Made by a program: the position numbers and the translations under genes. Of a stretch of 64,000 nucleotides of DNA, positions 10,727 through 21,900 are shown piece after piece. The stretch covers positions 1,054,001 through 1,118,000 of the forward strand of contig OZ037833.1 in the NCBI GenBank assembly GCA_964035575.1, read 5' to 3'. This DNA comes from Rhynchopus sp. YZ270_cl-10 (lineage: Eukaryota; Euglenozoa; Diplonemea; Diplonemida; Diplonemidae). The first letter of the stretch is position 1; each line of letters opens with the position of its first letter. The notes beneath the pieces are model-generated. The model was not told the DNA's origin and ran no database searches. It worked only from the letters and a program-made list of their open reading frames with translations.

Positions 10727-10749
10727 CCTATAGGGGTTCTGGAAAAACA

Positions 10750-10812
10750 AAGTGAAGTTATTAATGCAGGCACCTCCCGCTGGACCGTACGATGCCAGCT
10801 GGATGAAAGCAC
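10750..10812 (-). repeat. SINE-like repeat, type C
   Basis: GTGAAGTTATTAATGCAGGC, then ACCTCCCGCTGGACC, GTACGATGCCAGC and GGATGAAAGCACAA. A close match to 12787-12857. Confidence 0.65.
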
Positions 10813-11594
10813 AAACAAACACAGTCACGATGTTCCTTCACATTGCATGGCGGGGAAGAAGAAAAAAAATGCCACACAGAGCAACACACTCAACCCTGGA
10901 AGACAAAAGGTTTTCGGATGCGGAAATAAAGACAAAACAAAGGTTTTTTTCAAAAGATGATCCCCAGCCTCGTTTCGTCACCTTGAAAAAAGAAAAAGGA
11001 AAATGAAGAGATAAAAAAAAACTTAAAAGGGAATGGGTCTCTCTGATGCCCACCTAAAATAGGTTAGCTTTGGCACAGCCATCTTTTTGAATACGGTAAT
11101 ACAGTACTATTACCCCCTCCCCTTTTTTTCCACAAGGACACTTACACTCTTCCCGACCTTCCCCTTGCCCTTTTTAACCCCCCCTCAAAACAGCACACTT
11201 TCACAAATGGTACATGGTATAGTTGCAATGCCTTTGGCAGAGTGCAAAACGCTATAAAAGAAGAAAAATAAAGTTCTGTTTAGATGACCCAAAGCCTCCT
11301 AAGTGCCCATCCTAAACAAATTAGACTCCTATACTTTCAGTTCACAGAATTGAAAGTATTTGAGAATAAACAAAGAAAAAGTTATCAGATGAAAATAAGG
11401 AGTAGGCACCTTGAAAAAAAACAAAAAAGAGGGGAGTAAGAACCACAACAGTACGTGGGCAAAACCACACAACAATATTTTTTTTGTCGACGAACAAAAA
11501 GGGACAGAAACAAACAAAAACACACGAAAAAATAAGGGGGTTTAAAAGATGACTTCAAGTATAGAAGAACCCCCCCTTCACTATGCCTGCTCGT

Positions 11595-14500
11595 CTACTG
11601 CATGCCCTCAGCCTCGTCCAGAGAGATGTCCTCCTCATCCTCCTCTTCCTCTTCGTCATCGTCCGCAGCTTCACCGTGCTTGTCTTTGAAGAAGACCTGT
11701 GTAGGGATGATGTGGTAATGGTGGCAGTATTGTGATGGGAGCCCATTGGAATACGCAAAATACATCACAGTACATCACAATACATCACAATACATCACAA
11801 TACATCACAATACATCACAATACATCACAATACATCACAATACATCACAATACATCACAATACATCACAATACATCACAATACATCACAATACATCACAA
11901 TACATCACAATACATCACAATACATCACAATACATCACAATACATCACAATACATCACAATACATCACAATACACGTGTAGTGCATAGTGTAACCACCCT
12001 AGAGTGTGCTCCACTATACTAAACATTATTACGTCACCGCAGACGAGCTTTTTTTGATAAATTGTTGCATGTAGTGTAGTTGCCTCGGGTTGTGTTGCCA
12101 CATTTGTAGTACTTTGTAAGTTAAGAGGTGCGTTATCTACGTAGTCCGATAAGAGGCTGGGTGGGATCCACAATCCAGGAGCAAAACGAAGAAAAAGTTT
12201 ATAAGATGAACCTAAGCCTCTCTGTGCTTAGCCACCTTGAAAAAGCCACAGTTTTTGTGCAAATCTCCACTTTCCACAAGGTTGTGTCCAGACGAGCTTC
12301 CACCATGGGATCAACAAAAATGTTCCCTTCTTTTTTTGAAAACTTGGTTGTATTAGTGTAGCCACCCTAGAGTGTGCTCTATTTTTTTGGTGCTCGTAAT
12401 CTAATCAAAAAACTAATGTCCATACCTGTGCGCTCTTGAAGGAGAAGGCGACCAACTCGTATTCCTTCATCCTCTGCTTGATGCGGTTTGCGGTCAGGTT
12501 CAGCGTGCTAAGTTCTCCCTGAAGCGAAGAGGAAAGAGATGAAAGTGTAGCAAAAAAAAGAGAGAGAAAAATGTTCGGGTGCTCATTACTCTTTTGCTTG
12601 TTGCTCAAAAGACTACAAAACGGGGAGAGGAAAAAATAAGGTTGCTGTCCACGGCTTTTCCCACAACAACGCGAAGTTGGGTGCAAACCCCTAGCCAAAA
12701 GCTGATGCAGGCAACTCCACGGGTTATCGAGCCGCGGAGGACTGCACCGTGGGTTGATTCCTCCTCTCCCCTCCCCTCCCCCTTGAAAGTGAAGTTATTA
12801 ATGCAGGCACCTCTGACTGACCTACGTATGATGCCAGCCATCCGGATGAAAGCACAATTGAAAAACTTGCTACTACAAAAAGGCACATACCTGCTGTTCC
12901 CCTGTGGTGACCTTCTGCTCCTTCTTCATTTGCGCAAGCTCGTTGGCGTCTGACACCTTCTTCTCCACATTCTTCATCTCCGTGAGGTAGTACTCGTGGA
13001 CACTTTGGAACCAGTGGAGAGAGTCGAACTTTGTGTTGAGGCCCAGCACCTTGAGGATGAACATGACACCGAGGGCGAAGCCGTCGTCGGAGAAGGAGCA
13101 TTCACGGCCCTTCTTGGAGAGGCCGTCTTTGTTCGCAATGATATGGTCGACGAAGGAGACCGTCAACGGCGGCACAATCGCGTAGAACGTCTGCAGATGC
13201 TTGTCCTCGTCGTTGTCGGAGTTGAGCTGCCCTGTCTTGAACACTTCCTCAAGGAGCTTGAAGTAGTCGCTCCCCTCGGAGAACTTCTTCGCCTGTCCAC
13301 GCAGCACGTCGTCCAGGTTCTCTGCTGCCTGCTTTGTGGTCTCGGGGAGCTCCCCGTCGACCTCTTCATCGCTGTCGTCGGGGTTCTGGCGGAAGTTGCT
13401 GTCCTCCAGAAGCGGTGCAAACGCAGGGATCTCCTCCAGAGAGGGTACAAAGTCAATCATCCCGCTAATAGCCCGCATCCCACCAGTGCGCACCATGCGC
13501 ACGTACCCCAGCCCATTCCCAATCTCCGTCACCAGCCTTCTAAACTGGTCCAAATAGCTGGCGCCCCCCTCCAGCCCCCACCGCCGGATGTCCTTGACAA
13601 ACTTCTCAGCCCGCTTCATCGAGTAGCAGCTGTTCAGCGCCTCCTTGTTGTCGTGGAACCATTTGATGTCTTTGATCAAGCGAGACTGTCGAGGGAGGTT
13701 GGGGGTTTAAAATGGAGCGTCTTGTGCAAGAGAGATGCAAAAGAGAAGCAGGCATTGGCAAGTCTCACCAGAAAAGTGGAAGTGGAAAAAAAAAAAAGTT
13801 GCCTTGAAATACAGCCAACAGTGTACCTTTGGTACAATGACCGGATGTACCGGGGGGGTGGGCCCCAACTATGCAAATAAAATGAATTTTATGAGATGAA
13901 CCTAAGCCTGTCGTGTTTAGTCACCTTAGGTACATTGGTTATCGAATGTTTTTTTTTTTTTGGGGAAAAAAAAAATGCAAAATTTTCAGAACGTACCTTG
14001 ACATGGTCATCGTAGAGGAACTGCGAGAAGAACCCAAACTTCTTTGAAAGGAACCTGAAGACGAAGTTGACTGTTGTGTTCATCATTCCTGTACCGTGGG
14101 TTCGGATGCTGTTCGCCACGTGGCGGATGTGCACGGACTGGATATGCTTGGATTCCGTTGTGCTGGGACGCTCCACGAAGATCTGGTTGTTGATATTGTA
14201 GGAGTACCTCGTCACGAAGATGTGGATAGACCGCGTAATCTCTAGGATGTCGAGACCCTGGTCGAGGATCTGCCCTGGGAGATGCGCCTCTGTGAGGGTC
14301 ATGTTGTACTTCTCCTTCGCGAGGGCACGCATCTCCTCGTATGTCTTCCAGTCGTGCGGCTGCAGGGCCGTCATGTTGTAGAACTGCCGTTCCAGGTAGT
14401 TTTGAACGTAGTCCCTCAGGTTGATGCGTTTTCCGAAGAGGCGGAGACGAGGTGAGTTGAGGAGATGTTGGTAGTCTTTGTGGGAGTCTTCACGGAGCTC

Positions 14501-16615
14501 GTGGCGTCCTTGGCCGAGGACAACGGAGTGGATGTTCAGACGTAGAGTGTTTTCAATGAATCTGCAGAGCGGGTCAATGATTTTGTCGGAGAACTGTTGT
14601 TCCACTTCGTCTTGGTAACTTTTGAAGAGCATCTTCTTGTCTTGCAGATGGCTGGCGCAGAGGAGGATGCGTGCAGGGTCGTGCAGGGCGGCGAAGATGA
14701 AGACCATAGAGGAGGACATCGCAGGGCGTTTGAAGATGCTCTCGAAGTATTTCGGCAGAATCGCGCGCTGCCAGTAGAAGAAGGAGCAGTCGCACGCAGA
14801 GTCGAGAAGGGATTGCCAGTTTGTGAGCACCTCCAGCTTCTTCAGGTATGCCTTCATTGTGTCGAAGTCCTCTGCCTTCACGTATCCCCCGGTCTTGCAG
14901 GTCACAACGTTCAGTGCATTGTTCAAAACGATCAAAGAGGAGCGCGTTGGTGATCCATACAGAATGCGCTGCATCAGCTCAATGGCGGACATCTGGTCGA
15001 TCTGGCATTCGTCTAGCTTTGCTTGGTGTTCCTTTAGCTTTCTTTTGAATGGTACAACCCGGAGGGTCAGCTGGTACGCAATGTATTCACACATGACAGG
15101 CATCAAATTGCCCAGCTCCGCAGACTTTCTGTGGAACGTCAAACGAATGCTCTTCAGCAGTTCAATACATCTGCAGAGAAGCAGGATTTTCTTTACATTC
15201 AACGGCACCTCGAGCTGGACGTGCAGACTCAACACCGTCTTCACCATCGTTGATATCTCAGTTGCGGAATGAATGCCACGGGAGATCATATAATGTTTAT
15301 GCGACAGAAGGTCCTCTGTCTTCACGGGAAGCGCCTTCGACTCGAACCTCGCAGACCATGCCATAACGTCCTGCACCTGCTTGTTGACCGCCGCCTCCAG
15401 CTGTGCTTCGTTGTATAGAATGCTTTGGCAGGCCGCTCTGTGATCCTTAGAAGGGTCTCTTGTAAGCGAATTGGCCATTTCATTGACACGCCGTCCCAAC
15501 CACTCTGCGGGAGCAAAGGTAATGTTGCCGGTCAAATGGATAATGGGAACGGTTTTGTGGATGTCGAAAAGGCCTTTGAAGTATTTCTTGTCGTCTGCAC
15601 GGTCGCGCACTTTATCTCTGAAGAAGAAGTAGTACATCACGTACAACCCGCAGAGGCCGACGTATTGCCCGCGACGGTCGATTTCGGAGGGGACTTCGGT
15701 GGAGCGCTTCACGTTGCCGAGGATCTCGCGGAGTTGGTAGTCGAATTCGTGCATGAAGGTGAGGTTGTCCCGGATGGAGACACCCATGGCAGGATCTTCG
15801 AAGGTGTTGTCCTCAATGCAACGGAGGAAGATCAGTTCGTCAAGCAGGTCGGTCTCAAGCTTGTCGAGGAGAATGCCGAATTTCTTGGCAGTGGCAGCAT
15901 CTGTGTCGTATTTTTCGGGTTGGTTGCGTGCGTTCTTCATCATTCTCTTGAAGACAGTGGCCGACCGATGAAAGGCATCATTCTGTGCAATCGTTTGGTC
16001 CAACGTAATCAGCACCGTCATAATGTCAAGAAGCGCCATCCAAACATGAGTTAAATGGGTGTTCTGATACGCAGCCAGCCCCTTTCTGTCACCACGTTTC
16101 CGCTTCTTGTCGCTGTACAGCGAGGCAAGCTGGCGGACGATGTTGGACACCACCTTGTAGGAACGGTCGCAAAAGGTCCATAGATCCAAGAACAGAGGCA
16201 GCATTCTCCCGAACGCAAGCATCTCCGACTCTTCATCAGTGGAGTCGGGATGTTCGCCGAACACTGCCAAGGCTGGGATCAAACGAGAGTTTGCCTCATC
16301 AACAAGATCACCTACCTCAGCCACCAGCGAGGATGCGACCAGCATGACTTTGTAGAAGAGCGGGTCCTCCTTGGCCTTCTGCCCAAGCGCCTCCTCGAGG
16401 GTGTACTTCGCGTCTGGTGCGAAGTTCAGTACAATGGGGTCGGTGATGTCCCACACCTCACCAAAGGATTCGTCCAGGTCGCGCACGGCAGTCTCTAGGT
16501 TGTCGCCGTATTCACGCACAAAGGCACGGAACTTATCGTAGACGACATCCTGAGGGAGTTTGTCGGGCTGGTCGCGGAAGGTGTCAAACACAAACTCCTC
16601 TGTTGCGTCGGCCAT
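11595..16615 (-). CDS. WASHC4: WASH complex subunit 4 (SWIP/strumpellin-interacting), four exons
   Basis: Exons 16615-13997, 13685-12891, 12518-12426 and 11696-11595, all phase 0, give 1202 residues (human WASHC4 is 1173). The reading starts MADATEEFVF. Family landmarks run in order: GQYVGLCGLYV, CDCSFFYWQRAILP, FYNMTALQPHDWKTYEEMR, EAHLPGQILDQGLDILEITR, ANSIRTHGTGMMNTTVNF, FSQFLYDDHVK | SRLIKDIKWF across the first splice, IVPPLTVSFVDH, FDSLHWFQSV. This order matches the WASH-7 N, mid and C regions. The last exon encodes an Asp/Glu-rich tail. In other eukaryotes the pentameric WASH complex activates Arp2/3 on endosomes for retrieval traffic. Donors are GTACGT, GTATGT and GTATGG. Introns of 311, 372 and 729 nt carry SINE-like repeats and a 10-bp satellite. 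A CCACCACCACCACAG tract about 45 nt before the ATG could be a trans-splice acceptor. Confidence 0.95.
11761..11970. repeat. Minisatellite (TACATCACAA) x21
   Basis: Twenty-one head-to-tail 10-bp units. Only the first departs visibly (a G for the final A). It lies in WASHC4 intron 3, ending about 65 nt upstream of the exon-4 acceptor in the gene sense, so its length could affect that acceptor. Confidence 0.97.
11985..12385 (-). repeat. Cluster of SINE-like repeats in WASHC4 intron 3
   Basis: Type B remnant at 11985-12020 (CACCCTAGAGTGTGCTCC). Type F at 12050-12115 (GATAAATTGTTG, GTAGTGTAGTTGCCTCGG, TTGTGTTGCCACA). Type A at 12195-12240 (TATAAGATGAACCTAAGCCT, GTGCTTAGCCACCTT). Type B at 12336-12385 (TTTGAAAACTTGGTTGTATT, AGTGTAGCCACCC). 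In the gene sense each ends in an A-run. Confidence 0.65.
12787..12857 (-). repeat. SINE-like repeat, type C, in WASHC4 intron 2
   Basis: The best copy of the type: GTGAAGTTATTAATGCAGGC, ACCTCTGACTGACCTACG, ATGATGCCAGCCATCCGGAT and GAAAGCACAA. The intron also contains a GGTTATCGAGCCGCGG fragment at about 12722. Confidence 0.65.
13822..13935. repeat. SINE-like types E and A in WASHC4 intron 1
   Basis: Type E fragment: TTTGGTACAATGACCGGATG and GTACCGG, then CCCCAACTATGCA. Immediately after it a type A unit: TATGAGATGAACCTAAGCCT, GTGTTTAGTCACCTT. Together they make up about a third of this 311-nt intron. Confidence 0.6.
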
Positions 16616-16734
16616 AGTAGTGTGTGTTGTGTTGTGTTGGGGAGTTCTTCTTCCCCAGCTCTGTGGTGGTGGTGGTGGGTGGTACTGTAGATAAGTAGGT
16701 AGAGTTGCAATACAAAGCCCTCTCGTGAACAGTC

Positions 16735-16811
16735 TACCTTTTGTGCAGTGACCGAGGTGTACCGGGGAGGGTGGACAACCCAACCATGCAGTACATCCAT
16801 TTCGTGGTTTA
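16735..16811. repeat. SINE-like repeat type E, interrupted at its 3' end
   Basis: CCTTTTGTGCAGTGACCG, GTGTACCGGGGAGGGTGGAC, CCAACCATGCAGTACATCCA and TTTCGTGGTTTA. Intact relatives at 25412-25492 and 18548-18635 continue with CATCT, which here is replaced by a MITE. Confidence 0.65.
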
Positions 16812-16928
16812 CAGTAGGACAAGAAACTTGGCGACCAAAAAAATTGGCGACCAAATAATATTGGCGGATTTTGGGGGTTTTCTTGTATTTGGCGACTTTT
16901 TTGGTCGCCAATATTACTCGTCCTACTG
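16812..16928. mobile_element. 117-bp MITE inserted in a SINE-like repeat
   Basis: Ends CAGTAGGAC and GTCCTACTG, with TA duplicated on both sides (16810-16811, 16929-16930). The inner parts repeat TTGGCGACCAAA in both orientations, so much of the element can fold. It lies about 200 bp upstream of the WASHC4 ATG. Confidence 0.7.
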
Positions 16929-17200
16929 TATATGATATGTGCCACTCCCGCTTCCACTCAGATAAATGAAAGGATCATTGCAAAACACAGGGGACGCGAA
17001 TAGCGTCCTCTACCCGTTTTCGCAGTGTGGGAGAGGCTGTAGTAAGTAATAGTTTTCCTCTGATAAGGTCGACAATCAGTTGAGCAATCAACAAAAAAAC
17101 CTTCTTTTTTTAGCTTCCCAATCAGAGATACTATGTTGTTCCGGGTCCCAAAGCCTCTCTCCAAATACATAGGAAAAGGAGGAGGAACGAACCCCTCTTC

Positions 17201-18193
17201 TCACTCCTCATCTTCATCCTCACTCACCTCTTCCCCTTTTGCTATCAACGCCATTCTCCATGCAGCTTCTAATAGGTAGAAATTCGTGCTATACTGTATG
17301 TCATACCAATAGTTCACAGCTATTGTTAGGTTGTCGTCATTGCCATATTGCCCAACCTCATGGAACCAGAGGGACGGGAGGTAGAGGGTTTCCCCTGCAC
17401 GCACTTCGATGCGTAGTGGGTTTGCCGAGCCCCATGCAGGGTGCTCCTCCGCTGCAGTCTCACTGTTAGGGTCCAAACCTACCCAGCGTACTGTTGTGTC
17501 CAGACGGTCTACTTCCCAAACCCCTTCACCTTCCCCACCACGTCTCCATACACCTTCCGCCTGAGGTGTGTAAGGAATCAACGACGCCTCCCACGGTGCC
17601 ACCAACGTGAATTTCTTGGTGCCTCGGATGACTGAATAAAGGTTTTCATAGTGATCGCGGTGCATTGAGGAAACAGTGGTGTCACCTCCCATCCAAAAGT
17701 TCGCAGCATCTGTAGGGCATCCAAACACCTCTTCCCCAAACGCGCGTACATTGTCGTGCACATCACGGTGTAATGGAGTGTACTCCTCCGCAAAGCTGTT
17801 GTTCTGCTTCTGTGCGTACAATACTGTGTCTGAAGACGGAGAGGTTAGGGCGTCTGCAAAGGTTGTGAACGGCATGGTACGTTCTTCAGGTCGCATGAAG
17901 CGAAGCTCTCCAGGAGAAACCTCGGTTAAAGCATCGGCACGGCCATTAGGTGTGGCGGCAACGGTGACGGGAGTGTCTTGCATGCGTTGCTTCAGAAGGT
18001 CTGCATCCCAAAGGTGGAATGCTGGCCACGATTCAAGCGCGCCAGTGATGATGCAGGGCTTGCGTGGGGCAACGTATTCACGGTAAAAAGCTAAGGGGGT
18101 GATGTCCTCAGCAGCTATGCGGGGTACTCCGAAGACCTTTGCATCACGTTGCAAACGACGGAGAAGGTCTTGTGAGACGTCTGAGGCAGTCAT
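17201..18193 (-). CDS. JMJD7: JMJD7-type JmjC 2-oxoglutarate/Fe(II) lysyl hydroxylase
   Basis: Single exon, 330 residues (human JMJD7 is 316). I start at the ATG reading MTASDVSQDLL. The open frame extends further upstream but without another ATG before it. The cupin/JmjC iron ligands are visible as HRD in SSMHRDHYENLYSV (His178, Asp180) and His278 in LWFHEVGQ. A Lys for 2-oxoglutarate is in GTKKF (about 193). Family blocks FYREYVAPRKPCIITGALE, DAANFWMGGD and AVNYWYDIQY are also present. Human JMJD7 hydroxylates a lysine in the TRAFAC GTPases DRG1/2, and such GTPases are universal, so a similar substrate is plausible here. The C-terminus is acidic (SEDEDEE). Confidence 0.92.
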   Translation of the reverse strand: MTASDVSQDLLRRLQRDAKVFGVPRIAAEDITPLAFYREYVAPRKPCIITGALESWPAFHLWDADLLKQRMQDTPVTVAATPNGRADALTEVSPGELRFMRPEERTMPFTTFADALTSPSSDTVLYAQKQNNSFAEEYTPLHRDVHDNVRAFGEEVFGCPTDAANFWMGGDTTVSSMHRDHYENLYSVIRGTKKFTLVAPWEASLIPYTPQAEGVWRRGGEGEGVWEVDRLDTTVRWVGLDPNSETAAEEHPAWGSANPLRIEVRAGETLYLPSLWFHEVGQYGNDDNLTIAVNYWYDIQYSTNFYLLEAAWRMALIAKGEEVSEDEDEE

Positions 18194-18464
18194 CGCATTT
18201 AGTGTGTCTAGGTTTTCTGGGGGGGTAACGTTGTGCTGTGATGGGGGGTGTACAGTGGAACTGAACCGTGAAGTGTGGGGAAAATGAAGTTCGTGTGACA
18301 AATTTCTGTGGGGGGGGAGAGGTTCTCATTAGACTAGAGGATTAGGTCGATGTACTTTCGGGAAAGTTATTTTTGGAGGAAAAAATAATATACTCGCTCT
18401 CTGGAAAGAGAGAGGCGGTTTTTAAAAGGGGGGTGATGGGCGATGGAGGGGAAACAAAGAGAAG

Positions 18465-18635
18465 TTGGAAGTGCAAACACCTCACCGTTCATTGAACAAA
18501 TCTTGGGCATAATATAAGATATGTGCCTCTCTAAGCTTGGACTATGACAGTGTGCCTTGGTACAATGGGTTTGTACCGGGGTGGACACCCAAACCATGCA
18601 GTCCTACAATCCATTTCGTGGTTTACATCTAATAA
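18465..18635. repeat. SINE-like types D and E upstream of JMJD7
   Basis: Type D: GTTGGAAGTGCAAACACCTC, ACCGTTCATTGA (shortened). Type E: CCTTGGTACAATGGGTTTGT, ACCGGGGTGGACACCC, AACCATGCAGT, CCATTTCGTGGTTTACATCT. The remaining spacer 18194-18918 shows no gene. Confidence 0.6.
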
Positions 18636-18760
18636 ACAGAAATAATTTTTGGGGCCTTGAAAAGAAGAATGAATCTGTTTGCAATGGTGACATCAAGGGG
18701 GATTAGGGGAGCAGGGACTGGAAAAAAAAATGTAAATTTTGATTTGAAATGAACATCTTA

Positions 18761-18827
18761 TGGTGTTCCGGAAACACCTGTCAAGGACATGTCAAGGACA
18801 TGTCAATATAGACCCTCCGGAACACCA
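18761..18827. mobile_element. 67-bp mini-MITE
   Basis: Ends TGGTGTTCCGGA and TCCGGAACACCA are perfect 12-bp inverted repeats. The interior has the tandem word TCAAGGACATG twice. A TCTTA motif occurs just left and one base right of the element. Confidence 0.55.
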
Positions 18828-18918
18828 GTCTTATGAAAAAAGGAGTTTCTTCTCTCCATGCTGAGAAAGAAATGTTTCTCAGCTCTTCAAATCCTGCTTT
18901 TTACAAACATCCCTTTTT

Positions 18919-21900
18919 TTACTCCCCCTTCTTTGCCAGCACCACCTTCATTTCTGGGTGTGCTTCTATGTGGCCTAGAAGGCGGGACACCTTCTCGGCC
19001 AGCTCGTCTTCATAACTACAGTTCACTACCTCTTGGGGTGAGGGGATGGGCTGACTCGGTGTTGTGTAGGCGAGGCAGGCTATGATGCCGAGGGCTCCCG
19101 TAAACTCATGATAGAGCAACGGGAGGGTGCTGAACGCAAGCAGCCAGGTGTCTGTTACCAATGAGTCGGCTATGGCAGGGGGGAACCAGGTTGGGTCGGT
19201 TTTGATCTCATCTCTGGCGACAAGACGGTCGCGGAGGATAGGGTCCACCTTGATTGTACTTTCTGCGACAGCAGTGCTCGATGCTGACACCCCAAGCAGA
19301 CGTCTTTGCTCTTCCTCATACTCCGGCGGTGTGGCCAATGAGGTGCACCGTGCTGCTATGACCACCTCCTCCGCCACCTCCTTTTGCCTTGCCGCCATCT
19401 CTCCTCTGGTGCGAAGCTGGCATTGCGCATCCGGATCAACCCCAAGCAGAGACCACAACACGGTGCGTATGATACAGGTCGCGCTTTGGGGAAGCAGTGG
19501 AGTAGATGGGGGGCGCAGTTCAGCAAGCAAACCCTTTTTCACCTCCTTCGCATAAGACTTATTGGCCTCTGAGGTGTTCGAGGCGAGGATCGTATTGCAC
19601 ACTAATGTAGCCACCTTTTCTGCGGTGTTTGGAGCGGTTTCTAATGGGGCTGCAGAGTGCACGTCAAAGTCACGTAACAGACGTAGAAGGTCACGCAGTT
19701 GCATCGCTCCATCTTGCGCATATAAAGCGAACAAAGTTAACAACGTCCCCGAATGTGCCGCAACCACCTCCACCACAGGGCGGCTCAACAACAGAATCCG
19801 CAGTGGCACACCATGTAACGGCAACCGATGAGGCATCTCCAATGTCTTCAGCAGTGCCTTGGCGCGGTTAGCCTCGGAGGGTGTGATCCGTTCGCGCACA
19901 TCACTGCTTTTGTGGCGTGTCTGGTACTGGTGTTCTTCTATCGTATCAAGGCAGGCCTGTTGTTGCTGTACCGCTCTGCAGTACTTTCCGTCCAACACCG
20001 ATTCTTGTTCATGTTGCAGGCCAGAACGGAGTCCAAGGCATACACAGTCGTGGCAGGGGAGTGGTGTCGTGCTGCTGCGGTACGATTCGACGTAGACCGT
20101 GACCGGGGCCTCTCCTGGTTCAGATGTGACGGTGGTGGAGGTGACTGTTGCGACCATGTGTTTCTCGTGGAGGCAGGTCTGGGCCTTATCCGCAACGGTG
20201 ACAGCAGAGACTGCGGCAGGCAGTGGGGGTTTCTGTGGGGTCGGCTTTGCCTTGAGTGTGTCGCGTTTGTCGTCGGAGGAGGGGATGACCGTGACCTCAT
20301 CGGATATGCTGAAGGACTCTTGGCTGCCCTCGCTGGAGTCGTGGCAGCTGAGGCTTGGGGAGACGGGTGTGCTGTCGTCCTTGATGAGCTCGACGTTGAG
20401 CGGGCGTGTTGTGCCTGCAAAGGTGATGTCTGTTGTGCAGTTCAACTTCTTCGCCCCGGTGCGTTTCAGTGCAAGCTCCGCCTGCTTAGGGCTTTTGTGC
20501 GAAAGGTTTGCGCACGGCTGAGGTGTGCACCTAGGCAAACACAAAGCAGGCCCAACAGACGACGTCGCAGCATTGTTAATCGCTTCCACCAACGGCGTCA
20601 GAAACTCTGTGAACAGCCAGTTCACACGGTCGCAGAGGGTCAACCCTTTCGCGACATTTGCGTATGCATGGCCACTGGTGTGCTTTGCCTTGACATGAGC
20701 AATGCGGACCAAACACTGCAACATCGTTGGAAACAGAATTGTCAGTTGTGGGTCATCTGGGTCGTCCCTCTGCTGCGCCCTGACGCGCGCGACCAATCCA
20801 TTTCTCATGTCTTTGGAGACTGCGCTGGAGGGCTCTGATTCGCATGTTGTATTTGCCCGCGACTTTGCGTCTGCAGCGGAGCTTACCCGAGACATGTCTG
20901 TTTGCTTTGTGCGGTTCGACTTTACAGAGCGTACACGGGGGACAGACATCATGGAGACTGTGTCAAATTGTTCGGAGGAGGCTTGCTGGGGTTCCGTGGT
21001 GGGTTCCTTGTCTTCGGGCACATCGTCTAGGCCTTGCAGATCGTCGCGCTCCTGCGGCTGCCGGGCAACCAGCTGCTGTATGATGCGGTTGCACCTATGC
21101 AGGGTCATATCCCCATCAGTCACCTGCGCCTCCCTCAACAACGCCCACAGCTGATGCAGACGCAACCCCGTAGGTGCTTCGTCGTGCAGAGGCGACGGTG
21201 GGGCTGGACGATGTGACTGCAACTTCGGGGGTGCCTGCAAAGGGGCAAACCCCTTCGCAGATCCTTGCTTTGAACCGGGTGTCACAGCGGGGGGAGGAGG
21301 GCCGCTCTCTTCATCTGCACCACCCACCTTGATGGCAATATCGTTCGCACCTTGTGAGACCTCTTGACACGCGGTGTTGAGTTTCCGGATTAACACTTCA
21401 CGTCTGCTGGAGTACCGTGGCGCTGTGGTGTCCTCATTGTTGTGCTCAGCGAGGAAGGCGGCTGGGGTGCGGAAGGCAGCCTCTTCTGCAGAGAGCTGTA
21501 CCTGGTGGAGCTCTGTGGTTGCAGTGAGGCAGGACTGTGCGCCTTCCTCTAGGCAACGTTGTGAGATAAGGCGCTCGAAGCGGAGTCGTCGTGCCTCTTC
21601 TCTTCTTGCGTCGCTTGGTGTCTTTATAAGAATCGAGGCGCCAACCATTGCATAGAATTTGTAAAGCAGCTTCAGCTGCGGGAGGTGGCGCGCCAGAAGG
21701 TCCTTCACTCTACGAAGCTCTACAGCCTTGTCCGCATCGTTGCAGTCCAGAAGCTCTGCAATGCCCAGCCCTAGGGGGTCACCCATCAGAGTGTCGTGCA
21801 CGGTGAGGCCTTGTAGTGGATTCGCTACCTTGGATTCGCCTTGTCTGCGTGGTGCGGTGCCTGCAAAGAGAACGCGTTTTGCTTCAATGACATTTGCTCG

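Larger units (their letters stand above)
9558..11594. other. Gene-free spacer rich in short repeats
   Basis: Contains a type G repeat at about 9935-10010 (TGTATCGACAATCAC, later GATCTGTAC-CAATGTCG), type B copies at 10130-10175, 10510-10560 and 10570-10612, and a type A relic at 11270-11320. No exon recognised. A small plus-strand frame near 9975 overlaps the type G repeat and is not believed. Confidence 0.6.

Noticed and set aside
17201-18301. Longer JMJD7 frame extending upstream to 18301
   Set aside because: The upstream part lacks an ATG start and reads as leader sequence. The ATG at 18193 gives the family's normal length.
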